Assembly: GCA_951230915.1 (NCBI GenBank)
Contig: OX579636.1
Coordinates: forward strand, 7,145,001 to 7,209,000
Origin: Antitrichia curtipendula
Lineage: Eukaryota; Streptophyta; Bryopsida; Hypnales; Leucodontaceae
Length of the DNA stretch: 64,000 bases
Direction of reading: 5' to 3'
The first letter of the stretch is position 1. Each line of letters begins with the position of its first letter. The position numbers were made by a program, and so were the translations under genes. Below, one piece after another: positions 62,640 through 64,000 of the stretch. The notes below the pieces were generated by a model, which saw nothing but the letters and a program-made list of their open reading frames with translations, did no database searches and was not told the origin of the DNA.

Positions 62640-63329
62640 TAAAGAACACAAACAATCCAAGACCGGAAGACATTTGTACTGGTACCTCCTCCTCTGACAG
62701 CGATGAGGTCCAAGTACATGGCAACGGTACTACAGTTGTGGCTATTGACGACGGCGGAGGAGCTCTCCGACTTCAGGAGCTTCATGGTACACATGAAAAA
62801 GACATGCAAGGACATGATGAACACATGACTACAGACCTGGACCTACCTATCCCCTACCGCACAGCTCCACCTCCTGTGTGACTTCAGTGAACCCTCAGCG
62901 GCACTACAGTCTAGTACAAGTAGAGCATTAGAGGGGTAGGGGTTACGTAAATGTTAGTAACATACCTTTGTGTTCATTCTTCCATTGAAAGCTCTCTAGG
63001 CATTTGCCACTGACAATTCAAATACATTGTCATAATACAAAAACTTCAAGAATATGTATCTCTTTCTTGTGTATGAAAAAATGCATGCAATTGGGACTTC
63101 CAAGTCATTGAAGTTCCATTGAGAGCAATTGTTGAAATGAAAGAGTAGGGAAAATGGCATACCTCATAAGATGTGGACTAATGCTGAAACTGCCTTGCCG
63201 TGGTTAAGTGCAGTCCAAGTGCCGCTCTTTTTTCAGTGCCAATAGTAGTGGCAGCAGCTTCAGGTATGATGTCTCCACCTTCTTGTCCCCCAACTTCATG
63301 TCCATCTCCATGGTCATGTAAAACTTCTC
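62640..63329. other. Stretch between the Myb gene and the Harbinger transposase
   Basis: Probably the remaining non-coding part of the Harbinger element. A plus-strand frame near 62640-62880 could be a degraded extension of the Myb protein but shows no motif. Confidence 0.35.
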
Positions 63330-64000
63330 TGTGCATTCCCTTAGTTCAAAGGACTTCAAATAAATTCTCAACGTCTTTATAGGATTGGCCAAGCAGCATG
63401 TTGTGCAAAATTGCACAACAGAGAATGACATCCGGCAAGAAAACAACGTCCAAATCTGATTTTGTTAGCAACTCCCGAAGTGTTTGTTTCAAGATTCCGA
63501 ATGCGTTCTCCACCACGGATCAACCCTAACGAAGTTTTCTGTTGAAAAGGTTCTCAGCCACTGTCAAATGATTGTTAGTGCGATGTGGAACCATAAGCCA
63601 AGGAAGGAGTGGATATCCCAAGTCACCTACAAGGTAAGGAGAAAAACCTTGCAATCCTTGCTGGCCATCATACAAATTGTTGTGTGTGGCCAAGCTATAG
63701 AGAGAAGAGCATCTTAGTACCCTTAAGTCATTGGTAGAGCTAGGCATGCCTAAGTACAAATCTTTTTTCACTGTCAACTATAGCGTAGCAGTTTAATGTG
63801 TAGCCACCTGACTTGAAGTAGTAGTAATCAGTTGGAAAATGGGATGGCTTTGCAATAGATATGTGTGTCCCGTCAATGGCCCCCACTACACCTGGTAAAC
63901 GACAAAGGTCAAAGAAGTTTTCTTGTGTTTCCCTCAAGCGGTCACCAGTAGGCCAAGTCAAGTTGTGACGCAGATTGTCATTGATGGCATGAACGACATC
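63330..64000 (-). pseudogene. PIF/Harbinger (HARBI1-type) DDE transposase, C-terminal part, broken
   Basis: The gene enters from beyond the window end. Motifs (minus strand): LPGVVGAIDGTHI with the first catalytic Asp; KSGGYTLNCYAIVDSEK; then, after a one-base shift in an A-run near 63762, DLYLGMPSSTNDLRVLR with the GS-ND motif; YLVGDLGYPLLPWLM with the second Asp; NLFNRKLR; and SVVENAFGILKQTLREL with the catalytic Glu. Between NRKLR and SVVENAFG lie TAG and TGA stops (about 63518-63526). It ends CCAILHNMLLGQSY. The breaks mean it is inactive unless they are sequence errors. It converges on the Myb gene, as in Harbinger pairs. Confidence 0.82.

Overview
This window is plant nuclear DNA: a few spliced host genes in a dense, nested landscape of DNA transposons. 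Plant-type evidence includes a cytosolic nucleoside diphosphate kinase gene with GT-AG introns, a full-length plant-style ABCB transporter with seven introns, pieces of a VAC14 gene, En/Spm (CACTA) TNP2 and TNPA-like proteins, a PIF/Harbinger transposase with its Myb/trihelix partner, and Stowaway-like MITEs. A land plant is well supported; a non-seed plant is my guess from the style of the transposon proteins and cannot be proved here. No tRNA, rRNA, CRISPR array or prokaryotic feature was seen.

Layout. 1-2.6 kb: intact NDPK gene (minus). 2.9-8.6 kb: a long-TIR element and several copies of a TTAA-flanked family with CCCCTAAAGG ends. 8.6-13.9 kb: AT-rich, no convincing gene. 14.2-22.9 kb: two 1,395-bp inverted copies of one element flank 5.95 kb of Helentron-type coding sequence (PIF1-like helicase fused to an EEP endonuclease, then an OTU protease). 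That interior carries a TTAA-type insertion and a short CACTA insertion with a TAT duplication. Remnants of another Helentron-like gene lie outside both arms. 25.3-25.9 kb: Stowaway-like MITE. 29.2-35.1 kb: intact ABCB gene (minus), 1,299 aa by my splice model. 35.1-42 kb: intergenic DNA, a 200-N gap and palindromic elements.

42.4-60.4 kb: a probable single 18-kb CACTA element. The left end carries about 1.5 kb of GCAACT repeats and the right end carries AGTTGC repeats, the same motif inverted. The TNPA-like gene points left and the TNP2 gene points right. Between them lie captured host sequence (VAC14 exons with introns), an unidentified spliced ORF and an ORF with an RNase H1 N-terminal domain. 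The same motif also fills introns of both transposase genes and a perfect 76-bp palindrome upstream of TNP2. Both transposase genes show breaks. 60.9-64 kb: a decayed PIF/Harbinger pair, its Myb gene split by a 652-bp insertion whose ends resemble those of the 14-23 kb elements.

Only NDPK and ABCB look like working host genes. All exon limits are manual GT-AG/phase calls, and family names rest on motif recognition, not searches.
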